Shown here one piece after another: positions 8,121 through 16,216 of a stretch of 50,131 bases of DNA. The translations under genes were made by a program, and so were the position numbers. The notes under the pieces are model-generated. The model searched no databases and was not told where the DNA came from. It worked only from the letters and a program-made list of their open reading frames with translations. The stretch lies in assembly GCA_964482425.1 (NCBI GenBank), contig CAYZXN010000098.1:1-50131 (forward strand), in the 5' to 3' direction. How positions within the stretch are numbered: position 1 is the stretch's first letter; each line of letters opens with the position of its first letter. The stretch comes from WHTF01 sp964482425 (GTDB lineage: Bacteria; Desulfobacterota; Binatia; UBA9968).

Positions 8121-9383
8121 ATGAAGCCGAAGCTTTTCCGGTTCGCTGATTCCGGGCGTTTTCTCATAATCCTACTGATTCTCTGGCCTTATCAGATCCA
8201 GGCCGCAGAGCCGAAGGTGCAAATCCACTCACCGAAAGAAGGCTCCCGACTTACACATGAGCAAAAGTCCACTTTAGTAAGCGGCAAAATCACCACTGCT
8301 GGCGGCCGGTCAGACAATGCCGACATCGTATTTGTTCTAGATGCATCCGGCAGTACGGCGCTCCACGCAGGCGCCGATTTTGCCGGCGCCGAGGCACTGC
8401 CGGATACCGGCTCTTCGGGGTGGAGTGCGCCGCAGATCACCATAGGTGGAATGAGCATCGGTAAGCCTGCGTCGAGAAACGTAAAAAATTCCATTCTTGC
8501 CGCCGAGGTGGTCGCAGCACGGCGGCTTTTGCTACAGCTAAATTCGCAGACTACGCGAGTCGGAGTGGTAACGTTTAGCGATGGGGCAAAGTTGCTTCAG
8601 CCCCTTACCCATGATTTCGATTCGGTGCGCCTTGCGCTCGATGAGGTTCTCAAGGCAGGACCTTATGGGGGTACTAATATCGTTCAAGGCATTCGGACCG
8701 GAATCAGCGAGCTCATGGGATTCGGGAGCAGTGAAAAAAGATCGGATGCCATAAAGGTAGAGTTTCTTTTGACCGACGGTTTTCCCACGATGCCCATAGG
8801 CGGAGGTAAACGAGCGACCCCTGAAGATACACATCTGGCAATCAATGCCGCGCGGCTTGCAGGACGGGCGGGTATCAAAATTCACGTTTTCGCACTGGGA
8901 GAAGAAGCATTGTCATTTCCACGCGCTGCCGTTGGCATTGCCAAAGAAAGCCGCGGTACTTACACGCCGGTTGCGAGAGCGGCGGATGTGCTTGCGGTAC
9001 TGGATAAAATTTCCGTAGTCGGTGTCGATTTTGTCCAGGTTTTCAACGAAACAATCAACCAAAGCTCATCTCATCTCCGTTTGGCGGCAGACGGGTTTTT
9101 CTCATCGGCCGTTCCAGTCACAGAAGGTTTGAATCGCATTCGGGTATCTGCCCGCGCCAGCGACGGTTCCATCGGAAGGGAAACAGTCAGCATTCATTAT
9201 CAGCCCGGCGGCGACCGCTCGCTTGATTTGGAAGTTTTTCTCGATAAGGAAAAGAGGCTCGACTTAGAAGTCGAACGGCTGGGAAAGACTCCCGAACAGA
9301 TCCAGCGGGAAATTGACAGTAGCCGGCAGGTCTCCGGCAATTCGCCGGCGGTGCCGCCCGTCGAAAGCAGTACGCCACGATAG
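8121..9383 (+). CDS. Exported von Willebrand factor A domain protein
   Basis: A 420-residue protein with a signal peptide (hydrophobic FLIILLILWPY, cleavage near IQAA-E). Residues 31-60 form a short beta region and the vWA domain begins at about 67. The MIDAS site is complete: DASGS at 74-78, the Thr in GGTNI and the Asp of LTDGFP. Around residues 310-360 is a beta-sandwich-like stretch (LNRIRVSARASDGSIGRETVSIHY), followed by a charged helix ending in a Pro-rich tail. Its stop overlaps the ribosome-binding site of the ExbB gene, so the three genes vWA-exbB-exbD are probably one operon. vWA proteins bind ligands through a metal ion in the periplasm; what it binds here is unknown. Confidence 0.85.
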   Translation: MKPKLFRFADSGRFLIILLILWPYQIQAAEPKVQIHSPKEGSRLTHEQKSTLVSGKITTAGGRSDNADIVFVLDASGSTALHAGADFAGAEALPDTGSSGWSAPQITIGGMSIGKPASRNVKNSILAAEVVAARRLLLQLNSQTTRVGVVTFSDGAKLLQPLTHDFDSVRLALDEVLKAGPYGGTNIVQGIRTGISELMGFGSSEKRSDAIKVEFLLTDGFPTMPIGGGKRATPEDTHLAINAARLAGRAGIKIHVFALGEEALSFPRAAVGIAKESRGTYTPVARAADVLAVLDKISVVGVDFVQVFNETINQSSSHLRLAADGFFSSAVPVTEGLNRIRVSARASDGSIGRETVSIHYQPGGDRSLDLEVFLDKEKRLDLEVERLGKTPEQIQREIDSSRQVSGNSPAVPPVESSTPR

Positions 9384-9391
9384 GAGTTTAC

Positions 9392-10195
9392 TTGAAATTT
9401 CGGAAGGTCTGGGTTTTGAGCGCCGTCAGTTTGTCATTGTCAATGCCGGTTTTCGGCGCCGATCCGGCGCAGAATGCCACCTCGGCAATTCCGTCACAGC
9501 CACTGTCACTGATCGATTTTTATATCAAGGGCGGGCCGGCGATGCATCTCATCATGGCTTGCTCTGTTTTTGCTCTGGCAATTATTTTGGAACGTGCGAT
9601 CAACTTACGAAAGAGCAAAATAATTTCCACGGCTTTCATTGAAGAGATCAAGAAGTATTGGTACCGCCGGGAAATTGGTAAAGCTATTCAAGCGTGCCGG
9701 GAGCACGATATTTCGTTGGCTCGCGTGTTGCGGGCCGGATTACTGCGCTTCAGTCAGGGTATCGATGCCGTGGAGAAAGCAATCGAAGGAGCGGGACAAC
9801 ATGAAGCCGCACTCATGCGCCGCAACCTCATGTTGCTCGGCTTTATTGCCAACATTGCACCCATGCTGGGTCTGTTCGGGACAGTCTTGGGGCTTACCCG
9901 ATCTTTCGACGTCATCGCGAGCCACGGCATGGCCGGCAACCCCGGAGCGGTGGCGGGCGGCATTGCCGAAGCTTTGATTACTACAGTATTTGGTTTGATG
10001 ATCGGTATCCCAACCCTGGCCGCCTATTACTATTTCAAGCGTAAAGTAGAAATCAGGACTCTAGAGATGGAAGAGGTCTCTGTCGCATTGATTGAAGATC
10101 TTGCGTATGAGGGAATTGAGACACAAAGCGTGCCCAACGACTTGCCTGTGGGGGAGAGGGACGTTGGCCCCCCTCTCAGGCAGCCTGTCCGGTAA
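9392..10195 (+). CDS. exbB: MotA/TolQ/ExbB proton channel family protein
   Basis: A 267-residue inner-membrane subunit of an ExbB-ExbD type motor that uses proton flow. A TTG start is supported by GGAG at 9383-9386, 5 nt upstream. Residues 1-22 form an added signal-peptide-like segment (VWVLSAVSLSLSMPVFGA), seen in some ExbB proteins. TM1 is at about 52-72 (LIMACSVFALAIILERAI). TM2 and TM3 are NLMLLGFIANIAPMLGLFGTVLGL and the GGIAEALITTVFGLMIGIPTLAAYYYF segment, the family core. It is co-transcribed with the vWA gene and exbD. The partner could be the TonB-like protein at 17071-18108, but that is 7 kb away and inferred. Confidence 0.92.
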   Translation: MKFRKVWVLSAVSLSLSMPVFGADPAQNATSAIPSQPLSLIDFYIKGGPAMHLIMACSVFALAIILERAINLRKSKIISTAFIEEIKKYWYRREIGKAIQACREHDISLARVLRAGLLRFSQGIDAVEKAIEGAGQHEAALMRRNLMLLGFIANIAPMLGLFGTVLGLTRSFDVIASHGMAGNPGAVAGGIAEALITTVFGLMIGIPTLAAYYYFKRKVEIRTLEMEEVSVALIEDLAYEGIETQSVPNDLPVGERDVGPPLRQPVR

Positions 10196-10215
10196 GCTGC
10201 GATTCGGAGTGGTTC

Positions 10216-10611
10216 GTGCAATTTTCGAAGGATACTGACGAAGAAGTGGGCATAAGCCTCACCTCGCTCATCGACGTAATATTCCTTCTGTTGATCTTCT
10301 TCATGGTTGCTACCACACTAGTGGACCCGTCACGTAAGCTCGACGTCCAACTTCCAGAGGCAAAAGCGGCTGCAGCCGATAATAGAACAAAGACCGTTAC
10401 CATCGAGATGGATAATGGCGGGCGAATTTCTGTAAATGGAGAAGATGTGGAAATGAACGTTTTGGAAGGACGGCTCAGAGAACTGGGTCAAGAAGGAAAA
10501 AATACGGCGATCCTGCGAGCCGACAGAAGATTAGATTACGGCCGAGTGGTCCAAGTTATTGGACTTTCCCGTACCGCCGGCTTTCAGGACATTGCTATCG
10601 CAGTGAAGTGA
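10216..10611 (+). CDS. exbD: ExbD/TolR family biopolymer transport protein
   Basis: A 131-residue protein with a GTG start and GGAG 6 nt upstream. A short cytoplasmic segment is followed by one TM helix, ISLTSLIDVIFLLLIFFMV, carrying the essential Asp20 that takes part in proton translocation. The periplasmic domain shows the usual ExbD pattern: TIEMDNGGRISVNGE, then AILRADRRLDYGRVVQVIGLSRTAGFQDIAIAVK. It forms the stator complex with the upstream ExbB protein. It converges with the gene at 10619, with only 7 nt between the stops. Confidence 0.94.
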   Translation: MQFSKDTDEEVGISLTSLIDVIFLLLIFFMVATTLVDPSRKLDVQLPEAKAAAADNRTKTVTIEMDNGGRISVNGEDVEMNVLEGRLRELGQEGKNTAILRADRRLDYGRVVQVIGLSRTAGFQDIAIAVK

Positions 10612-10618
10612 AGGTGAC

Positions 10619-11758
10619 TTAGCTCTGCGGCATCGTTGGTACTTGATCCGGCGGCGCAGACAGATAAAGCGTCTTTTCTTGATTTAGGTAATCGAGGCCG
10701 AACGTGCTGACGTCCCGGCGTACTACCCGGCCGTTCTCGTAATAGGTCCACAAGTCGACAACCCCGTCCCCATTCAAGTCTTTTTCGTCTTTAGCAATGA
10801 CTTCTTCGGTCTTGCTAGTGTCGTAATAGATCCAAAAGTCGATGCGGCCCTCTCCTCGAGTGTCCTTCTCTACTTTAGCAATCCGGCCGTCTTGATAATT
10901 CGCGCGATAGGTGATGTGACCTCTGCCAAACTCGTCGCGTTCCTCCCGGGCGATCTTGTCGCCGTCGTAGTAGAAAACCGTGTCCGGTCGTCCCTGGCCG
11001 GTAGTGTCCGCATCGCGCCGCACCAGTTTGCCGTCGTTGAAGTAACTCCACGAATCGACTCGTCCATCGTGCTTTGTCGCCTCTTCCTGGCGAACAATTT
11101 GGCCGGGCTTTGAAGGATCATAATATATCCAGAGATCCGGGACACCGTCTCCATTGATGTCCCTAACTTCCACATTCCGGAATGGCGTGACGGCGGCAGG
11201 TGAAGTCGCCCGCTTATTGACCGATGCCACCGATAGATTTTCCCGCGGCGGATTGGCAACCGCTGGCGGCGCACCGGGCGGGTCTTTCGGTAAAGCCGGT
11301 TTGTCTTGTAACGAGCCCGAAGCTTGAGCCGTCTCGGCGGACACCTGGTTTTCCAGTGTCCGCTGGCGCTCCAATTCTTCTTCAATCGCCGCCTCGAGTT
11401 GCCGATCTTTTTCTTGTTCAGATTGAATCTGCGCGCCGAGCCCGCCGTAATGAGAATCGGCGGTTACCAGGCCGGTAAGTAAACCCAGTGTAAAGCCGCC
11501 GGCTCCGCCGAAAGGACCGAAGATATTCAAGCCGATGAAGGCGCCCTCCATAGCCTTGGTCCAAGCGTGATGCCAACGCTGCGGTCCAGTTACCTGTGAA
11601 GCGGGAGGCGCCGGAGGTGGTGTTGGGCTGGCGTTAATCGAACCGCCGCCGGCAGCAGGAGACTGTATAGAACCGGGCGGATACTGCACGGCGACAGGCT
11701 GACACGCCAGGAGTGTCAGGAGCGGGACCAGATGGATCCATCCAAGTCGTCCGTTCAT
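10619..11758 (-). CDS. Lipoprotein with glycine-zipper segment and DxNGDG/YY repeats
   Basis: A 379-residue predicted lipoprotein of unknown function. ATG 11758 starts a type II signal with lipobox LLAC (Cys about residue 19). A Pro-rich stretch follows, then a hydrophobic Gly-rich segment (IGLNIFGPFGGAGGFTLGLLTGL) resembling glycine-zipper membrane segments. A helical linker with Gln/Glu follows. The C-terminal half contains about six repeats of 24-26 residues of the form DxNGDGxxDlwiYYxxGkxvrxe, for example DINGDGVPDLWIYY and DLNGDGVVDLWTYYENGRVV. The same repeat builds the whole neighbouring protein (11782-13008), which lies 23 nt upstream and is probably co-transcribed. The DxNxDGxxD core is a calcium-loop pattern and the YYxNGxxxxxE half resembles MORN/YwqK repeats. 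An envelope scaffold role is inference. Confidence 0.75.
   Translation of the reverse strand: MNGRLGWIHLVPLLTLLACQPVAVQYPPGSIQSPAAGGGSINASPTPPPAPPASQVTGPQRWHHAWTKAMEGAFIGLNIFGPFGGAGGFTLGLLTGLVTADSHYGGLGAQIQSEQEKDRQLEAAIEEELERQRTLENQVSAETAQASGSLQDKPALPKDPPGAPPAVANPPRENLSVASVNKRATSPAAVTPFRNVEVRDINGDGVPDLWIYYDPSKPGQIVRQEEATKHDGRVDSWSYFNDGKLVRRDADTTGQGRPDTVFYYDGDKIAREERDEFGRGHITYRANYQDGRIAKVEKDTRGEGRIDFWIYYDTSKTEEVIAKDEKDLNGDGVVDLWTYYENGRVVRRDVSTFGLDYLNQEKTLYLSAPPDQVPTMPQS
10700..11150 (-). repeat. About six 24-26 residue repeats inside the lipoprotein gene
   Basis: Protein-level tandem repeats with a period of roughly 72 nt. Each unit has an acidic turn (DxNGDG or degenerate T-G-GR), then D-x-W-x-YY, then NGK/DGK and a run with Arg and Glu. 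DNA identity between units is low, so they are old or under divergent selection. Boundaries are approximate. Confidence 0.65.
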
Positions 11759-11781
11759 CTTCAACACGTCCGAACTTTATC

Positions 11782-13008
11782 TTATCGTCTTTCCGGCTCT
11801 AATCCTGCAGTTGTGGCCACAGCTCTATCGCGGCCCTGTTCGCCCGACTTCCTCGCCATCGATTGCAGCTCTTCTTCAACCGTCGCAAATAAGCTCGCCT
11901 TCCAGGGAGGCGGATCGTTATTGACCTGCTTCTGCTCCATCAAGTCGCTGTTTTCAAAAAAATAGCGGGCGCTGATTGTGCCGCGAAAGTGCTGGTCCTC
12001 TGCCTGTTCTATACGCTCGCCATTGGCGAACCTGACCCACACATCGACTTTTCGGTCGCCATTGGTATCCCCTTCCTGTCGCTGTATTTGTCCATCCAAG
12101 TAACTAACCCGCAGATCGAAGACTCCGTCTCCATTGGTGTCTCGCTCTTCGCGCAACAATTGGTCATTGTCGAACACGTATAGCGTGTCCCACATTCCCG
12201 TGCCCTTGGTGTCGCGTAACCGCTTGACCAGTTTTCCGTGGAAAAAAGTTTCAATCAGGTCCATACGTCCACGGCCGGCGGTATCTTCTTCACGGCGGAC
12301 CACAGCGCCGCCCTCAAAATAAACTGTGCGGCTTACCTTGCCGGTGCCGCGAAGGTCTTCTTCCTGTTTGACCAGTTGGTCATCTTGATAGTGTCCCCAA
12401 AGATCGATCTTGCCGACCTGCTTGCGGTCAAGTTCTTTCCGGACCAGACGCCCATTCTCATAGTATGAAAAAACATCCGGCTTGCCGTCTCCATTGGTGT
12501 CTTCCTCGACCCGGTGTTTTTGGCCGGCGCGAAAGTAGGCGGTCCGGTGGATCTTGCCGGAAGTTTGGTCGCTTTCTTCGCTTCGTAGCGGCTCCCCGTT
12601 GCGGTAGTAAAACCATATTGTGGGTTTTCCCGATTTCTTGGGATCCTCGCCTTTACGTTCAACCTGCCCCTGTAGGTCGAAAAAATACCACTGGTCGATT
12701 CGGCCGTCATGATTGCCGGCCACTTCTTGGCGGCGCGGTTTATGGTTCTCATAGTAGAGGAAGACGTCGGGCTTGCCATCAGAGTTGACGTCTTGTTCGA
12801 CTCGCTCGATTTGTCCTTGCAGGCTGTAGTGCGTCCAGCGATCCATTTTGCCGTTGCCGGTCGTATCGCGTGCTTGCTGCGTCACATTGCCCTGGGCGTC
12901 ATAGAAGAAACTCGCCACAGGTTGTTGCGCGAGTAGTGAATGGCAGACTACGAAAGTCAGGGAAGAAAAAAATAGAAGGCGTGCGGTTTTCATCGACTGC
13001 CGCTTCAT
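11782..13008 (-). CDS. Secreted protein made of thirteen 24-residue DxNGDG/YYxNG repeats
   Basis: A 408-residue protein. I start it at ATG 13008, where GGAG stands 8 nt upstream; the frame is open to a TTG at 13026. A signal peptide (LLFFSSLTFVVCHSLLAQ) precedes about thirteen consecutive units of 23-25 residues. Well conserved examples are DTNGDGKPDVFSYYENGRLV and DTNGDGVFDLRVSYLDGQIQ. Degenerate units replace DTNGDG with DLRGTG or DTKGTG. Each unit looks like a calcium-loop turn plus a beta hairpin, so the whole may be an elongated beta solenoid. The last 50 residues are a non-repeated charged helix. It is upstream of, and homologous in repeat to, the lipoprotein gene. Function unknown. Confidence 0.78.
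   Translation of the reverse strand: MKRQSMKTARLLFFSSLTFVVCHSLLAQQPVASFFYDAQGNVTQQARDTTGNGKMDRWTHYSLQGQIERVEQDVNSDGKPDVFLYYENHKPRRQEVAGNHDGRIDQWYFFDLQGQVERKGEDPKKSGKPTIWFYYRNGEPLRSEESDQTSGKIHRTAYFRAGQKHRVEEDTNGDGKPDVFSYYENGRLVRKELDRKQVGKIDLWGHYQDDQLVKQEEDLRGTGKVSRTVYFEGGAVVRREEDTAGRGRMDLIETFFHGKLVKRLRDTKGTGMWDTLYVFDNDQLLREERDTNGDGVFDLRVSYLDGQIQRQEGDTNGDRKVDVWVRFANGERIEQAEDQHFRGTISARYFFENSDLMEQKQVNNDPPPWKASLFATVEEELQSMARKSGEQGRDRAVATTAGLEPERR
11950..12920 (-). repeat. Thirteen tandem 24-residue (about 72 nt) repeats
   Basis: Repeats visible in the encoded protein from DTTGNGKMDRW to DQHFRGTISARYFF. The unit of 24 residues is kept with only one-residue length drift, while sequence diverges. 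The acidic positions of DxNxDGxxD are intact in roughly four units and partly lost in the rest. The coordinates are approximate. Confidence 0.7.
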
Positions 13009-13039
13009 CGCCGGCTCTCCTGTCAAATGCGACGAGAAA

Positions 13040-13243
13040 TTAAACTTTCGCGGAGCCGGTAGACGGTGGCGGGCGCTTGGGGTTTTCGACCGGAGCTTCG
13101 CCGTTGTCGGTTATCGCTTTCTTGAAACCACGGATCGCTTCACCCAGCGATTTACCGAGACCGGGTAGCTTGGTGGGCCCAAAGACCAGGAGGGCGAGTG
13201 CGCAAAGAATGACTAATTCCGGTATGCCGATGCTTCCTATCAT
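13040..13243 (-). CDS. tatA: Sec-independent protein translocase subunit TatA/TatE
   Basis: A 67-residue TatA family protein. The N-terminal helix IGIPELVILCALALLVFGPTKLPGLGKSLGEAIRGFKKA contains the hallmark FGPTKLP hinge and amphipathic helix, then a Pro-rich tail. TatA oligomers form the passage for folded, often cofactor-bearing, proteins with twin-arginine signals. A purine-rich GGGGGTG lies just before the ATG. No tatB or tatC is adjacent, so those genes must be elsewhere. It lies 31 nt upstream of the repeat-protein gene in the same direction. Confidence 0.93.
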   Translation of the reverse strand: MIGSIGIPELVILCALALLVFGPTKLPGLGKSLGEAIRGFKKAITDNGEAPVENPKRPPPSTGSAKV

Positions 13244-13418
13244 GGGACACCCCCTGTTAAGCTTTCATCACGCTATGTCAAGGACCCGGCGATGTCAATG
13301 TAGTTCGTGGCGCAGCAACGTCACTGCTTGAGCTTGGGTTGCGTGAAGAGTCACATGTCTTGAAAATCACGCCGCGTCCGGTAAACCTTGTCGGATCAGG
13401 TCATCTTGAGCCCTTCTC

Positions 13419-15170
13419 GTGAGCACCGCCGAGCCAGCCCGGAGCTCTGAACGCTCCTTTTCTGAAAGAGTCCAGCCGGCGGATTGCCGGTTGTTTTGGC
13501 TTCTGCTTGCCCTCGCTTTATTTGTTTTCTTCTATCAGCTCGGCTCGGCCGATTTGTTCGAACCGGACGAGGGCAGAAACGCCGAGAAAGCGCGGGAAAT
13601 ATTTCTTACCGGCGATTGGATAACGCCGCACGAGAACTTTTTCCCGGTTCTCGACAAGCCGATGTTTTTCTATTGGCTGATCGCGATCTTTTACGGCGTT
13701 TTTGGTGTCAGTGAATGGGCGGCTCGGTTGCCTTCTGCTCTGGCCGGCTTCGGCTGCTTCGTCCTTGTCTATCGCTTCGCACTCATACACTGGGGCCGAT
13801 GGGAAGCGTTATGGAGCGGGCTGATTCTTATTACTAGCCTGGAATTTTTTATTTTATCGCGGGTCGTCATCTTCGATATGAGCCTGACGTTTTGCATGGT
13901 GCTGGCGCTTTATTCTTTTTACGAGGCCGCCCACGCCGACACAACGGTCCGGAGAAAGTTATGTTGCGCGTTGCTGTATGGCTCTCTCGCTACGGGGACA
14001 CTCATCAAAGGGCTTATTGGACTGGTCATTCCCGCATTGGTGATTGTCTTTTACTTGTCGCTGACCAGGCAATGGCCGATCCTGCGTAGACTCCAACTCT
14101 TCTCCGGGGCATTGGTGTATCTGGCGATCGTGACGCCCTGGTATGTTATGGCCGATGCGCGCAATGCGGGATTTCTTCGCTACTATCTCTGGCAGGAGCA
14201 TTTCGCTCGCTTTGGCACTGCCGGTTTCGATCGATTGCAACCCTGGTATTTCTTCCTAGGAGTTCTCTTTGTCGGGTTTTTGCCTTGGAGCACGCTTCTT
14301 CCGGTCGTAATCAAGCGACATTGGCGACGCTCCATGGATGATAAAACAGTTTTTATTTTATTGTGGGCCGTCGTGCCGCTGATTTTCTTTTCGCTCTCCA
14401 GCTCAAAGCTGCCGCATTATATTCTGCCGATCTTTCCTGCCTTGGCGCTTCTGACAGCGACAACTCTGGTCGCCCTGTTCCAGACCTCACAACACGATAC
14501 CAGACGTTTGCTGGCGTTTCTCTGGTGCGTACAAGGTTTGATTATTCTGTACGTTGTCACCGGATTGGTCTGGCCGGGTATTCTCCCCGAGCAGATTCGC
14601 CAGAGTGCGAGCCGGCTCAGCCCGTTCATCTATGGTTATGGGATGTCTTGCGTTCTTCTGACGCTGGCGCTTCTCCCGCGTAGAGTTAAGCAGATTTGGC
14701 AAGCTCTGCCGACGCTTTATGCGCTCAACGCCCTGGGAATGGTGTTCTTCATCGCCCTGGTGGCGCAAATGAAAGTGGCAGTTTCGCGTGAGCGGTCAGC
14801 GAGCGAACTCGCGAAAATCGTCGCCGGTCAGAATAAGAGCGGCACGCAGGTCGTATTCTTCGATACCTACCTCAGCGGCATGCCGTTTTATCTCGGCATT
14901 GACCGGCCACTGTGGATCGTCACCCATGCCAACAAGAAAAAAACGGTTTTAGGCAATTTCTACGTGGCTACAAAGCAGGCCTGGCCCGACACCCGCTGGG
15001 GCAAGGCTCTCTTTGACTTCGATGAGTTTCGCGAAATCTGGAACAAGAGTAGTGAACCCTTATTGATCATAGTAAAACAAAAAAACCTAACCCGAATGGA
15101 AAAAGAAGTCGGCGCTTTGCCGCGCATGCTGACGGCGCTTGATGAGTACGTCCTACTCTACAGAGAATGA
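13419..15170 (+). CDS. ArnT/PMT-family membrane glycosyltransferase
   Basis: A 583-residue polytopic protein of the GT-C fold that uses a polyprenyl-phosphate-linked sugar donor. It has the early catalytic loop ADLFEPDEGRNAEKAREIFLTGDWITP (about residues 42-70), where the acidic DE pair is conserved, then LDKPMFFYWL, and a dozen hydrophobic segments, including LPHYILPIFPALALLTA, typical of ArnT-like proteins. The C-terminal periplasmic part is mixed. GTG 13419 is the start that keeps the short cytoplasmic leader; no strong ribosome-binding site is visible. The acceptor (lipid A, a glycan or a protein) cannot be told from sequence. Confidence 0.85.
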   Translation: MSTAEPARSSERSFSERVQPADCRLFWLLLALALFVFFYQLGSADLFEPDEGRNAEKAREIFLTGDWITPHENFFPVLDKPMFFYWLIAIFYGVFGVSEWAARLPSALAGFGCFVLVYRFALIHWGRWEALWSGLILITSLEFFILSRVVIFDMSLTFCMVLALYSFYEAAHADTTVRRKLCCALLYGSLATGTLIKGLIGLVIPALVIVFYLSLTRQWPILRRLQLFSGALVYLAIVTPWYVMADARNAGFLRYYLWQEHFARFGTAGFDRLQPWYFFLGVLFVGFLPWSTLLPVVIKRHWRRSMDDKTVFILLWAVVPLIFFSLSSSKLPHYILPIFPALALLTATTLVALFQTSQHDTRRLLAFLWCVQGLIILYVVTGLVWPGILPEQIRQSASRLSPFIYGYGMSCVLLTLALLPRRVKQIWQALPTLYALNALGMVFFIALVAQMKVAVSRERSASELAKIVAGQNKSGTQVVFFDTYLSGMPFYLGIDRPLWIVTHANKKKTVLGNFYVATKQAWPDTRWGKALFDFDEFREIWNKSSEPLLIIVKQKNLTRMEKEVGALPRMLTALDEYVLLYRE

Positions 15171-15227
15171 GCTATCACAGCCTTCCTCGTCCCAGCGCGG
15201 TGCCTGAAATGTCAGACTCATGAACAC

Positions 15228-15266
15228 ACCGGATTAATAATTCTCCGCATCCGGTAATCAGTTTTT
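15228..15266 (+). terminator. Possible weak intrinsic terminator after the glycosyltransferase gene
   Basis: ACCGGAT at 15228-15234 pairs with ATCCGGT at 15249-15255 (7 bp, 14-nt loop). After a 6-nt gap comes TTTTT at 15262-15266. The large loop and gap make it weak. Confidence 0.3.
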
Positions 15267-15338
15267 CCAGCATGTGAATTCCGCCAAGCTATGCGATAAT
15301 TACGAGATTCAATCAGCGGTAAATCTCAAGGGGTGGAC

Positions 15339-16151
15339 ATGAATGGTTTGGAAGTCGCTATCATACTAGGAATCGTCGAGGGACTCACGGAGTTTGTTCC
15401 GGTGTCTTCAACGGGGCATCTTATCATCGCCGGCCACCTTCTTGGTTTCGTTGGAGAAAAGGCGGCAAGTTTTCAAGTCGCCATTCAATTCGGCGCGATC
15501 CTGGCGGTTGTATTCCTTTACTGGCAAAGATTCGTCGACCTGGTGCCGCTTGGCTCCAGCGCAGGCCAATGCCGGCAATCGAATCTGGCGGGCTGGTCCG
15601 GTCTGTATCGCATTGGTTTGGCGACCTTGCCCGCGCTGATAATCGGTTATCTCGCTCGCAACTATATCAAGACGCATCTCTTTACGCCCGTGACGGTAAC
15701 ATGGGCACTCGCAGTCGGCGGCATCGCCATGCTGGTTGCCGAACGTCTGCTCCCCCAGAGGCAGTCCCGCTCACTCGATACCGTGACCTTGGCACAAGCT
15801 CTTGGGGTGGGTCTGTTTCAAGTCCTTGCCTTGTGGCCCGGCACTTCGAGGTCTGCTGCAACCATTGTCGGAGGCATGGTCCTGGGATTGGATCGCAAGG
15901 CGGCGGCGGAACTGTCTTTCTTGATTGCCGTACCGGTTATGTTCGCCGTTGTCAGCTACGAAATCGTGAAAATGGGCGGCGCTTTTACCCTTCAAGAAAC
16001 CGTACATTTTTTAGTTGGTTTCGTCGTGTCTTTTGTAGTCGCGTTGCTGGCGATCAAGACCTTTTTAATACTGCTTAATCGGTGGACCCTGGTTCCATTT
16101 GCCTGGTATCGTATTGTCATGGCGCCGGTCTTCTATTTTCTTACCCGTTAG
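15339..16151 (+). CDS. uppP: Undecaprenyl-diphosphatase
   Basis: A 270-residue integral membrane enzyme that removes one phosphate from undecaprenyl diphosphate, recycling the lipid carrier used for cell wall and glycan synthesis. It shows both BacA/UppP motifs: EGLTEFVPVSSTGHLI near the N-terminus (catalytic Glu and Ser/His region) and LWPGTSRSAATIVGGMVLG near 167-185. ATG 15339 is preferred over GTG 15333 because AAGGGG at 15328-15333 is then at proper spacing. The neighbour upstream uses polyprenyl-phosphate sugar donors, so the two are functionally related. Confidence 0.95.
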   Translation: MNGLEVAIILGIVEGLTEFVPVSSTGHLIIAGHLLGFVGEKAASFQVAIQFGAILAVVFLYWQRFVDLVPLGSSAGQCRQSNLAGWSGLYRIGLATLPALIIGYLARNYIKTHLFTPVTVTWALAVGGIAMLVAERLLPQRQSRSLDTVTLAQALGVGLFQVLALWPGTSRSAATIVGGMVLGLDRKAAAELSFLIAVPVMFAVVSYEIVKMGGAFTLQETVHFLVGFVVSFVVALLAIKTFLILLNRWTLVPFAWYRIVMAPVFYFLTR

Positions 16152-16216
16152 AACGCGCCTGGGCCCGAGGCCATAGTTGTCCTTCCGGCAAACGCCCTTC
16201 TTCTATTTCTTTAACT

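Noticed and set aside
11950..12920. Repeats of about 72 nt as a CRISPR array or DNA satellite
   Set aside because: The repetition is at protein level with diverged DNA, inside an open reading frame with a signal peptide.
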